A stretch of DNA of 64,000 bases. Source: Cognatishimia activa. Lineage in GTDB: Bacteria > Pseudomonadota > Alphaproteobacteria > Rhodobacterales > Rhodobacteraceae. Position numbers and translations under genes: made by a program. Under the pieces are notes generated by a model. That model saw only the letters and a program-made list of their open reading frames with translations. It was not told where the DNA came from and made no database searches. This document shows, piece by piece, positions 44,950-53,102 of the stretch (positions are counted from its first letter, which is position 1; every line of letters begins with the position of its first letter). The stretch lies in the NCBI RefSeq assembly GCF_017798205.1, contig NZ_CP060010.1, positions 2,294,001 to 2,358,000 of the forward strand, read 5' to 3'.

Positions 44950-45017
44950 TCGTCGCTTGAACCTCGCGAACAATTTCTCGGCAGGAGTTTACGAAAAGCC
45001 CCCGAATAGTTAGGGCT

Positions 45018-45644
45018 TTGGGTAAGCTACTTTATGCCAATCACTCTGACGAGGGCTCGCACATTACAAAACCTGAGTTAGCAACGCTGCCACTGGCATA
45101 TCAAGCCGTGGTCAAAGTGACCCAACAGTGGCTTGAACAGATGGTTGTGGGTTTGAACCTATGTCCGTTCTCCGCGAGCGTCATTGCCCGAGATCAAGTG
45201 TATTTTGCGGTCTGTGATGCGGTGGATGATGCCGAGATTCATCAGTTCTATCTGAACGAATTGCAACGTCTGCTCGCGACACATGAAAACGATATCGCCA
45301 CCAGCTTGCTCATATTTCCCCAGGGTCAGGACGCGTTCGAAGACTACCTCAGTTTGCTTGATTGGTTTCAGCAGTTGTTGGAGCAAGCTGAGCTAACAGA
45401 GCATGTGCAACTCGCGTCGTTTCATCCTCAGTATCAGTTTGAGAGCGTGGCGTCAGAGGATCTAAGCCACTTTACCAACCGCGCGCCCTATCCGACGATA
45501 CAACTGCTGCGGCAAGATCAGATGACCAAGGTTCTAAGCCATGTGTCAAACCCGCAAAAGATCTATGAAGACAACATTAAGACGCTAGAAAACCTTGGGC
45601 GTCGCAAGGTCGAAGGGCTGTGTCCCTGGGGTGTTTCATTGTGA
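45018..45644 (+). CDS. DUF1415-family protein
   Basis: 208 residues from TTG 45018, a weak start with no clear ribosome site; the family core begins about residue 30 (VTQQWLEQMVVGLNLCPFS) and ends KVEGLCPWGVSL. Both Cys-Pro motifs typical of DUF1415 are present. The function of the family is unknown. The protein is rich in Gln and Leu and its codon choice (many TTG, CTA, CAG) differs from the neighbours. As I recall the family is mainly gammaproteobacterial, so the gene may be horizontally acquired. It converges with the ATPase gene at 45659, with only 14 bp between. Confidence 0.8.
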   Translation: MGKLLYANHSDEGSHITKPELATLPLAYQAVVKVTQQWLEQMVVGLNLCPFSASVIARDQVYFAVCDAVDDAEIHQFYLNELQRLLATHENDIATSLLIFPQGQDAFEDYLSLLDWFQQLLEQAELTEHVQLASFHPQYQFESVASEDLSHFTNRAPYPTIQLLRQDQMTKVLSHVSNPQKIYEDNIKTLENLGRRKVEGLCPWGVSL

Positions 45645-45658
45645 ATGCATCGAGGTCT

Positions 45659-47338
45659 TCAAAACGTCGGCACAACGGGTGTTAGTGAAAGCAGATCGAT
45701 CGCATAGTTCGACTTTGGATGGTCAAACACTTGATCCGCGGGTCCGGCCTCTTCAATGCGCCCATTTCGAAGAACGACCACATCATCTGACATCTGGCGA
45801 ACAACCGCGAGGTTGTGGCTGATGAACAAAATGGACAAGCCGAATTTGGACTGCAAGTCTTTCAAAAGGTTCAGAATTTCGGCCTGAATCGACACATCCA
45901 GCGCAGAAGTGGGTTCATCGCAGATCAGGAACCTTGGGCGCGCAAGGAGCGCTCTGGCAACCGCAATACGTTGACGTTGCCCGCCGGAGAACTGATGCGG
46001 GTATTTATCGATTGCATCCGGTGACATGCCCACTAGTTCCAGCATCGCCGCCGCGATATCGCGTCTTTCTTTGGCGTCAGGAACCAGCCCATAGAGCCAC
46101 AGAGGCTCAGCCAGTATCGCTCCAATTCTGTGGCGGGAATTCAGACTAGAGTAGGGGTCTTGAAAGATCATCTGTACGATCTGACGAGAGGGGTGGGTCC
46201 GCCCGCGTTTTGTGCCATCTGGCAAAACTTCGTTGCCGAGGATCATTGTTCCAGAGGTTGGGTTCACCAGTCCTGTGATCGCTTTGGCGAGCGTTGATTT
46301 CCCCGAACCACTTTCCCCAACCAGACCGGTGATCCCGCCTGGCTTGACCTCAAAACTAACGTCCTTGAGCGCGGTGAACGGGCTTGGTTTGCGCCAGAGT
46401 GAGGTTCTTACGCCAGGAAAATCGACGCAGAGGCCATCGATCTTAAGCCCAATCTTGTCTTGCGCCGTCCCCTCCAAGAGCCAGCGCTCGGCGACGTCGC
46501 CTAAGTCGTCGCCGCCAGACGTTGGGCTTTCCTTGGGAACTCGAAACCTTTCAAGTTTCCTATCCAACGGCGGCACCGCATCCAAAAGCGCGCGTGTGTA
46601 TGGGTGTTTAGGATTGCGCAGTACCTGTTTTGTCTCGCCAGACTCCAGAAGCTTGCCATGGCGCATCACCGACACGCGATCTGCAATCTGAGCGATGACG
46701 CCAATATCATGCGTGATCAATATGAACCCAATTTTGCGGCTTTGGGCCAAACCCTTGATCAGGTCAAGAACCTGACTTTGCACTGCTACATCCAGCGCTG
46801 TGGTAGGTTCATCGGCAATGATCAGATCCGGATTGGTGCAGAGCGCAAGCGCAATGACCACACGTTGACGCATGCCGCCAGAGAACTGATGTGGAAAGGC
46901 TGTGATGCGCTCCGACGCGTTTTGGATGCCGATCTCTTCCAGAATATCAACGGCGCGGGCGCGGGCCGCTTTGGTTGAGATTTCCTCATGGGCCTGCATG
47001 GTCTCGATCAGCTGATCTTCGACGCGCATCAGCGGGTTTAGGCTGGTTTGCGGATCCTGAAAAATCATCGAAATCCGCTTGCCGCGCAGGTGATGGGCCT
47101 CAACCGGGCTTAAACGTCTGAGATCCGTGTCGCCCAATGACATAGACCCTTCGGCGACATATCCAGGTGATTGCAAAAGCCCGATGATTGCGGCGCCGAC
47201 TGTGGATTTCCCAGCACCGCTTTCTCCGACCAGCCCGTGGATCTCTCCGGGCTGAACGGACATGGTGACATCTTCGATTGCCGTGATGTCCCCGAAACGC
47301 GAGGGGAAGCGAACGGTAAGGCCTTCTACATTCAGCAT
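45659..47338 (-). CDS. Peptide/opine-type ABC importer, fused double ATPase
   Basis: 559 residues from ATG 47338; the frame to 47413 overlaps the upstream gene without added homology. Two complete ABC domains in one chain, a DppD-like and a DppF-like half. First: Walker A GESGAGKST, signature FSGGMRQRVVIALAL, Walker B LIIADEPTTALD. Second: Walker A GESGSGKSTLA near residue 325, signature FSGGQRQRIAVARAL, Walker B FLICDEPTSALD. The linker (about 255-290) contains KHPYTRALLDAVPPLDRK, the usual oligopeptide-transporter element. Last gene of the leftward operon 50820-45659. Confidence 0.94.
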   Translation of the reverse strand: MLNVEGLTVRFPSRFGDITAIEDVTMSVQPGEIHGLVGESGAGKSTVGAAIIGLLQSPGYVAEGSMSLGDTDLRRLSPVEAHHLRGKRISMIFQDPQTSLNPLMRVEDQLIETMQAHEEISTKAARARAVDILEEIGIQNASERITAFPHQFSGGMRQRVVIALALCTNPDLIIADEPTTALDVAVQSQVLDLIKGLAQSRKIGFILITHDIGVIAQIADRVSVMRHGKLLESGETKQVLRNPKHPYTRALLDAVPPLDRKLERFRVPKESPTSGGDDLGDVAERWLLEGTAQDKIGLKIDGLCVDFPGVRTSLWRKPSPFTALKDVSFEVKPGGITGLVGESGSGKSTLAKAITGLVNPTSGTMILGNEVLPDGTKRGRTHPSRQIVQMIFQDPYSSLNSRHRIGAILAEPLWLYGLVPDAKERRDIAAAMLELVGMSPDAIDKYPHQFSGGQRQRIAVARALLARPRFLICDEPTSALDVSIQAEILNLLKDLQSKFGLSILFISHNLAVVRQMSDDVVVLRNGRIEEAGPADQVFDHPKSNYAIDLLSLTPVVPTF

Positions 47339-47339
47339 C

Positions 47340-48245
47340 TCAGCGTAACCTCGGATTAAAGACATCGCGCAGGAAATCCCCGAGGATGTTGATTGAGACC
47401 ACCAAGGCCACAAGGAACAAGGTCGGGATCCACAGGATCCACCATTCGCCAGAGAGCATGAACTGCATGCCGATGCGGATCAGGGTTCCCAGCGAGGGGC
47501 TGTCCGCAGGCAGGCCGATCCCGAGAAATGACAGGGTGGCCTCCAGAAGGATCGCCGAGGCGAGATCGACCGTCATAATAACCAAGAGCGGTCCCAGAAT
47601 ATTGGGCAGGATATGCACGAACATCACGCGGATTGGGCGTTGGCCGGTGATGATGGCGGCCTGCACGTATTCCTTTTGCATTTGAACGAAGGTCGACGCG
47701 CGGGCTGTCCGCGCGAAGTTGACCCAAAGCGACAGGGCGATCGCGAGCGTCAGAACGGCTACCCGCAGATCTTGTTGCATTTCAGACGGCAAAACACCCC
47801 GCGCGATACCGTCAATCAACAGAGCAGTAAGGATCGCGGGCAGCGCCAATTGGATGTCCGCGATGCGCATCACGATCATATCAAAGCGCCCGCCGTAATA
47901 CCCGGCGGCTAGACCCAGACCAACGCCTAGGACTGTGGCGATCGCCATGGCCGACAGTCCGATTATCAAAGACAGACGCGCGCCGTAAAGGATCGAGGAC
48001 ACCATATCGCGGCCCTGATCGTCTGTTCCCAACAGGAACTTCGGGTTGCCGAACTCCTCCCAAATCGGCGGCAACAGCCCGTCCATCAGGCTGAAAGAGG
48101 CAAGATCATAGGGATTGGCAGGTGCGATGAGGGGTGCAAAGACCGCGCCCAGAATGGACAGGACCGCGACGATCGCTGCGATTATGGCCGCAGGTGATCT
48201 TGAGAACAGCCAAAGCCCTTCGTATCGTTTGATGAACTCCCTCAT
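47340..48245 (-). CDS. DppC-type ABC permease
   Basis: 301 residues, six membrane helices, the first at about 18-38 (AAIIAAIVAVLSILGAVFAP). Family stretches: LLGTDDQGRDMVSSILYGAR near residue 72, YVQAAIITGQRPIRVMFVHI (EAA-like loop) near 195, and LEATLSFLGIGLPADSPSLG near 235. Partner of the DppB-type permease; ATGA overlap with it (48242-48245). Confidence 0.94.
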   Translation of the reverse strand: MREFIKRYEGLWLFSRSPAAIIAAIVAVLSILGAVFAPLIAPANPYDLASFSLMDGLLPPIWEEFGNPKFLLGTDDQGRDMVSSILYGARLSLIIGLSAMAIATVLGVGLGLAAGYYGGRFDMIVMRIADIQLALPAILTALLIDGIARGVLPSEMQQDLRVAVLTLAIALSLWVNFARTARASTFVQMQKEYVQAAIITGQRPIRVMFVHILPNILGPLLVIMTVDLASAILLEATLSFLGIGLPADSPSLGTLIRIGMQFMLSGEWWILWIPTLFLVALVVSINILGDFLRDVFNPRLR

Positions 48246-49216
48246 GACTCATCCTTAATCCGCAAACGCGGGTCAATCGCTACGTACAGAAGGTCAACGA
48301 TCAGGTTCACGAGGACAAAGAAGAAGGCGATCACGACGAGGTAAACGCCCATCACAGGGATGTCGACAAATCGGATGCTTTCCAGAAATAACAGCCCCAT
48401 ACCCGGCCATTGAAAGACGCTTTCGGTTACAATCGAAAACGCAATCACGCCGCCAAACTGAAGGCCGATGATCGTGATCACCGGCACCATCGTATTGGAC
48501 AGAGCGTGTCTGAAATAGAGGCTCCGCATCGGCACGCCTCGGGCCATCCCAAAGCGAATATAGTCCGAGCGCAGAACCTCCATCATCTCGGCGCGCACAA
48601 GCCGCATCGTGAGGGTCAGTTGGTACACGCCCAGCGTGATCGCGGGCAGAAGCAAGGCACGCCAGCCGTCGATTGTGAACAGAGAGGATTCCCATCCGCC
48701 GATCTGAACAGTGCCGCCGCGCCCGAACGTCGGCAGCCATCCCAATTGCACGCCGAACAGGAATATCAACATGATCCCGATCACAAATGTCGGTATCGAA
48801 ACACCCACCAATGTGGTCAGCAATATCGATTGGGTCGCAAAGCCCCTTGGTCGCAACGCCGTGTAAACACCCGTCGGAATGCCGACGATCAGGGAAATCA
48901 ACAAGGCGACCGTGCCAAGTTCCAAAGTTGCAGGAATGCGAGAGGCGATCATTTCCCCGACTGACTGACGGGTCCGGTACGAGTAGCCGAAGTCGCCTTG
49001 CAACATGTCACCGGTAAATCGGTAGAACTGAACCACGAAGGGATCGTTCAATCCCAATTCTTCGCGCAGCCGTTCCTGGTCTTCGATCGCCGTTTCCACG
49101 CCGGTCATCTGGGTGATGGGATCCCCCACAAACCGGAACAGGGAAAAGGCAAGAAAAGCGACGGCGATCATCACGAAGACTGATTGGACCAGCCGCTTTA
49201 GGATAAAATATGCCAT
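48242..49216 (-). CDS. DppB-type ABC permease
   Basis: 324 residues, six membrane helices starting at residue 9 (LVQSVFVMIAVAFLAFSLFR). Typical features: PFVVQFYRFTGDMLQGDFGY in the first external loop, SDYIRFGMARGVPMRSLYFR (EAA loop) near residue 214, and SVFQWPGMGLLFLESI near 268. It starts 23 bp after the binding-protein stop and forms the channel with the DppC-type protein. Confidence 0.94.
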   Translation of the reverse strand: MAYFILKRLVQSVFVMIAVAFLAFSLFRFVGDPITQMTGVETAIEDQERLREELGLNDPFVVQFYRFTGDMLQGDFGYSYRTRQSVGEMIASRIPATLELGTVALLISLIVGIPTGVYTALRPRGFATQSILLTTLVGVSIPTFVIGIMLIFLFGVQLGWLPTFGRGGTVQIGGWESSLFTIDGWRALLLPAITLGVYQLTLTMRLVRAEMMEVLRSDYIRFGMARGVPMRSLYFRHALSNTMVPVITIIGLQFGGVIAFSIVTESVFQWPGMGLLFLESIRFVDIPVMGVYLVVIAFFFVLVNLIVDLLYVAIDPRLRIKDES

Positions 49217-49239
49217 CGCTTTTCTTAGTTTTCAGTGCC

Positions 49240-50820
49240 TTAGTTCACAGTTACCCAACGCAGCATAAAGAAGTTGTCCGCACGTTGTGTCAGATCAACA
49301 TTGTCTTTTGCCGCCCAGATCAGGGGTTGGGTATAAAGCGGGATATATGCCACTTCTTCTTGGGTGATCGCAACGACCTCATCAACCATCGCCTGACGTG
49401 CGGCTGGATCGACCTCACGCTGAATGCCTGGCAAGAGTTCATCAACACGCGCGTTGGAATAGCCACCAAAGTTCCAGGACCCCAGTTTCTTTTCAGAGTT
49501 CGGCGTCGACATCAGAAAGCGAATTGGGTGTTCCATGTCAAAAGTACCTGGCGACCAGCCCAGAAGGTACATGTCAAACTCATCCGCACGCAGCTGAGGC
49601 CAGTAGTCACGTACCGGACCGGTGCTCAGTTCGGCATTCAGACCGACTGCGGCAAACATAGAGGCAGCAGCGCGGCAGAGTGCTTCATCGTTGATGTAGC
49701 GGTCGTTCGGGCACTTCAGACCAAAGCTGAACCCGTTTGGATAACCGGCTTCCGCAAGCAGGGACTTGGCTTTTTCTGGGTCATAGGCCGGGCGCGTTGA
49801 GTTCGCCTCGGAGTAACCAGAAATGCCCGCCGGGACCAATTGCGACGCGCCGTCGATCTTGCCGCGGAACAGAACACGATCGATGGAGGCGATGTCGATG
49901 GCATGCGCTGCCGCCATGCGAACGCGTACGTCCTGGAAGGGGTTCGTGCCGGTTACATCGGTCGAATAAAGCAGCTCTTCGTGCTCATGGCCAAAGCCGA
50001 ACATGATCACACGTGTTTCTTCGCCCTCCAGCACTTTGAAGCCATCGCGGCTTTCGACCTGCGCAACGTCCTGCAAAGGAATTGGCTGGATGAAGTCGAT
50101 CTCACCGGACAAGAGCGCCGCCAATCCGGTGGCTGCATTGCCAATCGGCGTGAAGGTCGCTTCGGTTACGTTATGCTCGACGTCACCCCACCAGTTGGCG
50201 TTAGGAACCAGAACGGTTTTGACGCCCGGATCGCGGCTGGCGAGCGTGAACGGCCCTGTGCCATTGACGTTCATCGTCGCGAAGTTTTCCGCATCACGCG
50301 CAGGCAGTTCGGCACCATTCGCTTCGGCCCAGCCCTTATCCAGGATCATGAAGTTGGCGATAGAATCCGGAAACAGTGGGTTTGGCGCGTTGGTGACGAA
50401 GTCGACTGTGTAGTCATCCACAACGCGCACCTCTTTGACAGGCGCAAACCAAGACCGGACGTCAGCCGCTTCGCTTGACGCGCGCTGATAAGAGAACATC
50501 ACGTCTTCTGCATTGAACGCAGAGCCATCCTGGAAAGTGACGCCCTGACGCAGGTAAAACCGCCATCCGTCCTCGCCATCCAGCGGCTCCCAGGATTCTG
50601 CCAGCGAGCCTTCGATTGCCATGCCTTGGTTTCGACGCACGAGGCCTTCGTAGATATTGTTCAGGAACGACAGAACCGGGGCCGAGTTCACGGCATGCGG
50701 GTCCATGGTTTGTGGATCAGTATTGGACGCCCACTTAAAACTCTCCGCCGAGGCGCCTGCGGCGCTGACGAGCAACGCCGTGCCGACCAAGGCGCTGCGT
50801 TTAAATGTTTGGATACTCAT
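49240..50820 (-). CDS. ABC solute-binding protein family 5 (peptide/opine type)
   Basis: 526 residues from ATG 50820, with GGGAG seven bases upstream. Signal peptide MSIQTFKRSALVGTALLVSA with ASA-E cleavage near residue 26. Family-5 pattern: DPQTMDPHAVNSAPVLSFLN, NIYEGLVRR, FYLRQGVTFQDGSAFNAED near residue 95, and RPAYDPEKAKSLLAEAGYPN near 345. It captures di-/oligopeptides, opines, or similar oligomeric or cationic molecules in the periplasm. First gene of the operon; no regulator lies directly next to it except the LysR at 51006, which is transcribed toward it. Confidence 0.93.
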   Translation of the reverse strand: MSIQTFKRSALVGTALLVSAAGASAESFKWASNTDPQTMDPHAVNSAPVLSFLNNIYEGLVRRNQGMAIEGSLAESWEPLDGEDGWRFYLRQGVTFQDGSAFNAEDVMFSYQRASSEAADVRSWFAPVKEVRVVDDYTVDFVTNAPNPLFPDSIANFMILDKGWAEANGAELPARDAENFATMNVNGTGPFTLASRDPGVKTVLVPNANWWGDVEHNVTEATFTPIGNAATGLAALLSGEIDFIQPIPLQDVAQVESRDGFKVLEGEETRVIMFGFGHEHEELLYSTDVTGTNPFQDVRVRMAAAHAIDIASIDRVLFRGKIDGASQLVPAGISGYSEANSTRPAYDPEKAKSLLAEAGYPNGFSFGLKCPNDRYINDEALCRAAASMFAAVGLNAELSTGPVRDYWPQLRADEFDMYLLGWSPGTFDMEHPIRFLMSTPNSEKKLGSWNFGGYSNARVDELLPGIQREVDPAARQAMVDEVVAITQEEVAYIPLYTQPLIWAAKDNVDLTQRADNFFMLRWVTVN

Positions 50821-51005
50821 ATTTGCACTCCCACCCATGTTGGTAACGTTAACAGCCTCGGCAAATGAGGCGGAACGTCAAGCGAAAGTTTGCGCTGATC
50901 ACATGTCCGTGTGGTTGAAAGGCTATTTGACTGTTCTCGCGAGGCGCGAAGGTTTTCCAGGGTTCTGAAATAACGCCAATGGCGAAGCGCGGTAACAAGC
51001 TGCGG

Positions 51006-51914
51006 CTATTGTTTTTCTTCAAGATATTCCAAGAGTACTTTTCTAAAATGCAGATACTCGGTTCTATTCTGATCTGTCTTGCGCATCCAAAGCGCGATGT
51101 CGCGCCGAATTTCGGGGAAGTCAAAGTCGATAATACGCGCGCCACCAAGATCCCCTGCGGCATTGGTCAGACGCTCTGGCAGGGCGATCAGCGCATCAGT
51201 AGTCTTGAGCAAATGCAAAGGGATCTGCAAATCACCGGAAATCGCCATGCGAATACGTTTGGGCTCGATTCCAAGGTACTGGAAAATCTCTTCTTCGGTG
51301 CCGTGGATTCCCGCGCGGGCCCCCGCGATCAACCAGTTCCCATTCTCGAGGTCAGCGCGCGTGACTTTGGCGTTCGGCTTTGACAGGGGCGATTTTGTCC
51401 CCGCAAAAATCTTGAGCCGATCCTTGAAGACCACTTCTTGAACAAGCCTTTCTTGATGCAGGCGAAGCTGGGCGGGCGCGAGGGCCATATCCAGCCTGTG
51501 GTCATTCAACCGCCGGATCAAAGGTGCAGCAGAGGCACTGTGAAGGCGCAGGCGATAGGGCCATTTGCGCCGCATATAAAGCTCGGTCAGTTGCGGAAGC
51601 AGTGTCGCCGCCAGAAGCGGGCCGAGGCCCAGCCGTATTTCAGACAATTGCCCGTCACGCCAAAGCCTGACGGCATCATCTGCGGATTCCGATTCCGACA
51701 AAACAGCGCGACCTTTCTCGGCGAGCTTTTCACCAATATCGGTCGCCACAACACCAGAACTTTCGCGGATCAGAACAGGCGCGCCGACGCGGTCTTCGAT
51801 GATCTTGATGCTGCGCGTGAGCGTCGGTTGGGTCACATTCAGCCGCTGGGCTGCGCGATTTAATGAGCCAAGATCAATGGCGACGGCAAGGTGAACAAGC
51901 AGGCGAGAATCCAT
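51006..51914 (-). CDS. LysR-family regulator
   Basis: 302 residues from ATG 51914 (MDSRLLVHL, the usual LysR beginning); a start at 51938 would add eight residues over the operator. Helix-turn-helix LGSLNRAAQRLNVTQPTLTR near residue 16. Effector domain from LSEIRLGLGPLLAATLLPQL. It is divergent from the TAXI-TRAP operon with a 22-bp palindrome in the gap, so it probably controls that operon. It reads toward the peptide importer operon, with 185 bp between. Confidence 0.9.
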   Translation of the reverse strand: MDSRLLVHLAVAIDLGSLNRAAQRLNVTQPTLTRSIKIIEDRVGAPVLIRESSGVVATDIGEKLAEKGRAVLSESESADDAVRLWRDGQLSEIRLGLGPLLAATLLPQLTELYMRRKWPYRLRLHSASAAPLIRRLNDHRLDMALAPAQLRLHQERLVQEVVFKDRLKIFAGTKSPLSKPNAKVTRADLENGNWLIAGARAGIHGTEEEIFQYLGIEPKRIRMAISGDLQIPLHLLKTTDALIALPERLTNAAGDLGGARIIDFDFPEIRRDIALWMRKTDQNRTEYLHFRKVLLEYLEEKQ

Positions 51915-51936
51915 GGTTATAAATATATGCATAACC
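51915..51936. promoter_or_regulatory. LysR-type palindrome before the TRAP operon
   Basis: GGTTAT-N10-ATAACC, perfect 6-bp arms, abutting the LysR start codon and 75 bp upstream of the TAXI gene. The 6-10-6 geometry is the same as in the palindrome at 36414. Confidence 0.55.
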
Positions 51937-52010
51937 AAAGGTGGTTTTTCAATTTCTTTTGTGCTCAGCTTTTATGCAAGAACCAGAGTCGGATTATTTG
52001 GGAGGAAACC

Positions 52011-53021
52011 ATGAACATCCTTAAAACTGCAGCCTTCGCTGCATCTATGACACTCGCGGCCGCTGCGCCTTCTTTCGCTGACACTTTGAAGGCGGAGGGC
52101 GGTTCTGCTGCTGGTCTGTCTGCGCTGGTCCCTCAGTTGCTGTCCAAATACGCGACAGACAACCATGAGATCCGCGTAAACGTCGACCAGACGCTGACTC
52201 GCGCAGCTCTGAAAGTCGCGAACGGCTCTATCGACATGGCCAGCATCCCTGCTGGTGCCTATGACAAAATGGTCAAAGGCAAAGGTCCATACAAGAAAGT
52301 TTCTGAAGAAGCGATTGCCGCATCTGGCAACGTACGTGCACTGTTCTCGTTCCTGGGCGGTCACTATCACCCAATGACATACGCTGACTCTGGCGTTGAA
52401 TCTTGGGAAGACATCAAAGGCAAGCGCGTCTTTGTTGGCCCACCAGCGGGTTCCGCATCCGGTCAGTCCATGGACATGATCGAAGCAATCACCGGCTATA
52501 AAGCTGGCGAAGACTATGAAGCGATCAAACTGGCCTGGGGCGCTGCAAACCAAGCGTTCGAAGATGGCAAGTTTGACCTGTTCATGCGCACCGGCACCAT
52601 GGGTTCTGCGGCAATCGACCAGTTCGGTTCTGCAAAACAGTTCCGCATCCTGTCCGTTCCTCAAGAGGTTATCGGCACCGATGCATGGGCGAAATACCTG
52701 CAGGTTCCAGGTCGCGCGACTGACGTGATGCCGGCCGGCACATACGCAAACCAAGTCAATGCTGACGAAGACGTTCTGTCCTCTGCCTATGTTATGTTCA
52801 TGGGCGTGAATAAAGACATGAGCGACGATGTTGCATATCAACTGACTAAAGCGATGTTCGAGAACCTGGACGACGCACACAGCGTAAACAAAGGCCTGAC
52901 CCCACTGAATCTGGGCAACGCGTTTGTTTCGCAAAAAGCAAAACTGCACCCAGGTGCAATCCGCTATTATGAAGAAGCTGGCGTAGAAGTTCCTGCGGAA
53001 CTGCGCCCAGACGCTTCCTAA
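52011..53021 (+). CDS. TAXI-family TRAP transporter binding protein
   Basis: 336 residues from ATG 52011 after GGGAGGAAACC. Signal peptide MNILKTAAFAASMTLAAAAP with SFA-D cleavage near residue 24. TAXI pattern: AEGGSAAGLSALVPQLLSKY, ALKVANGSIDMASIPAGAYD, and VFVGPPAGSASGQSMDMIEA near residue 145. TAXI proteins bind organic acids such as glutamate or oxoacids and deliver them to a fused TRAP membrane subunit, which is the next gene. Its ligand is likely an organosulfate or its carboxylate, inferred from the sulfatase downstream. A hairpin follows. Confidence 0.9.
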   Translation: MNILKTAAFAASMTLAAAAPSFADTLKAEGGSAAGLSALVPQLLSKYATDNHEIRVNVDQTLTRAALKVANGSIDMASIPAGAYDKMVKGKGPYKKVSEEAIAASGNVRALFSFLGGHYHPMTYADSGVESWEDIKGKRVFVGPPAGSASGQSMDMIEAITGYKAGEDYEAIKLAWGAANQAFEDGKFDLFMRTGTMGSAAIDQFGSAKQFRILSVPQEVIGTDAWAKYLQVPGRATDVMPAGTYANQVNADEDVLSSAYVMFMGVNKDMSDDVAYQLTKAMFENLDDAHSVNKGLTPLNLGNAFVSQKAKLHPGAIRYYEEAGVEVPAELRPDAS

Positions 53022-53040
53022 TCATAGCGCTCTCGCTCTC

Positions 53041-53066
53041 GAAGGCGGCACAGAGCTGCCGCCTTC
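53041..53066 (+). terminator. Hairpin after TAXI binding-protein gene
   Basis: GAAGGCGGCA and TGCCGCCTTC, a perfect 10-bp stem with a 6-nt loop, 19 bp after the stop. No T-run, so partial termination or mRNA protection between binding protein and membrane subunit is likely. Confidence 0.65.
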
Positions 53067-53102
53067 ACTCAGCGACCCAAAATTTTCTTAAGGAGACGTG
53101 CC

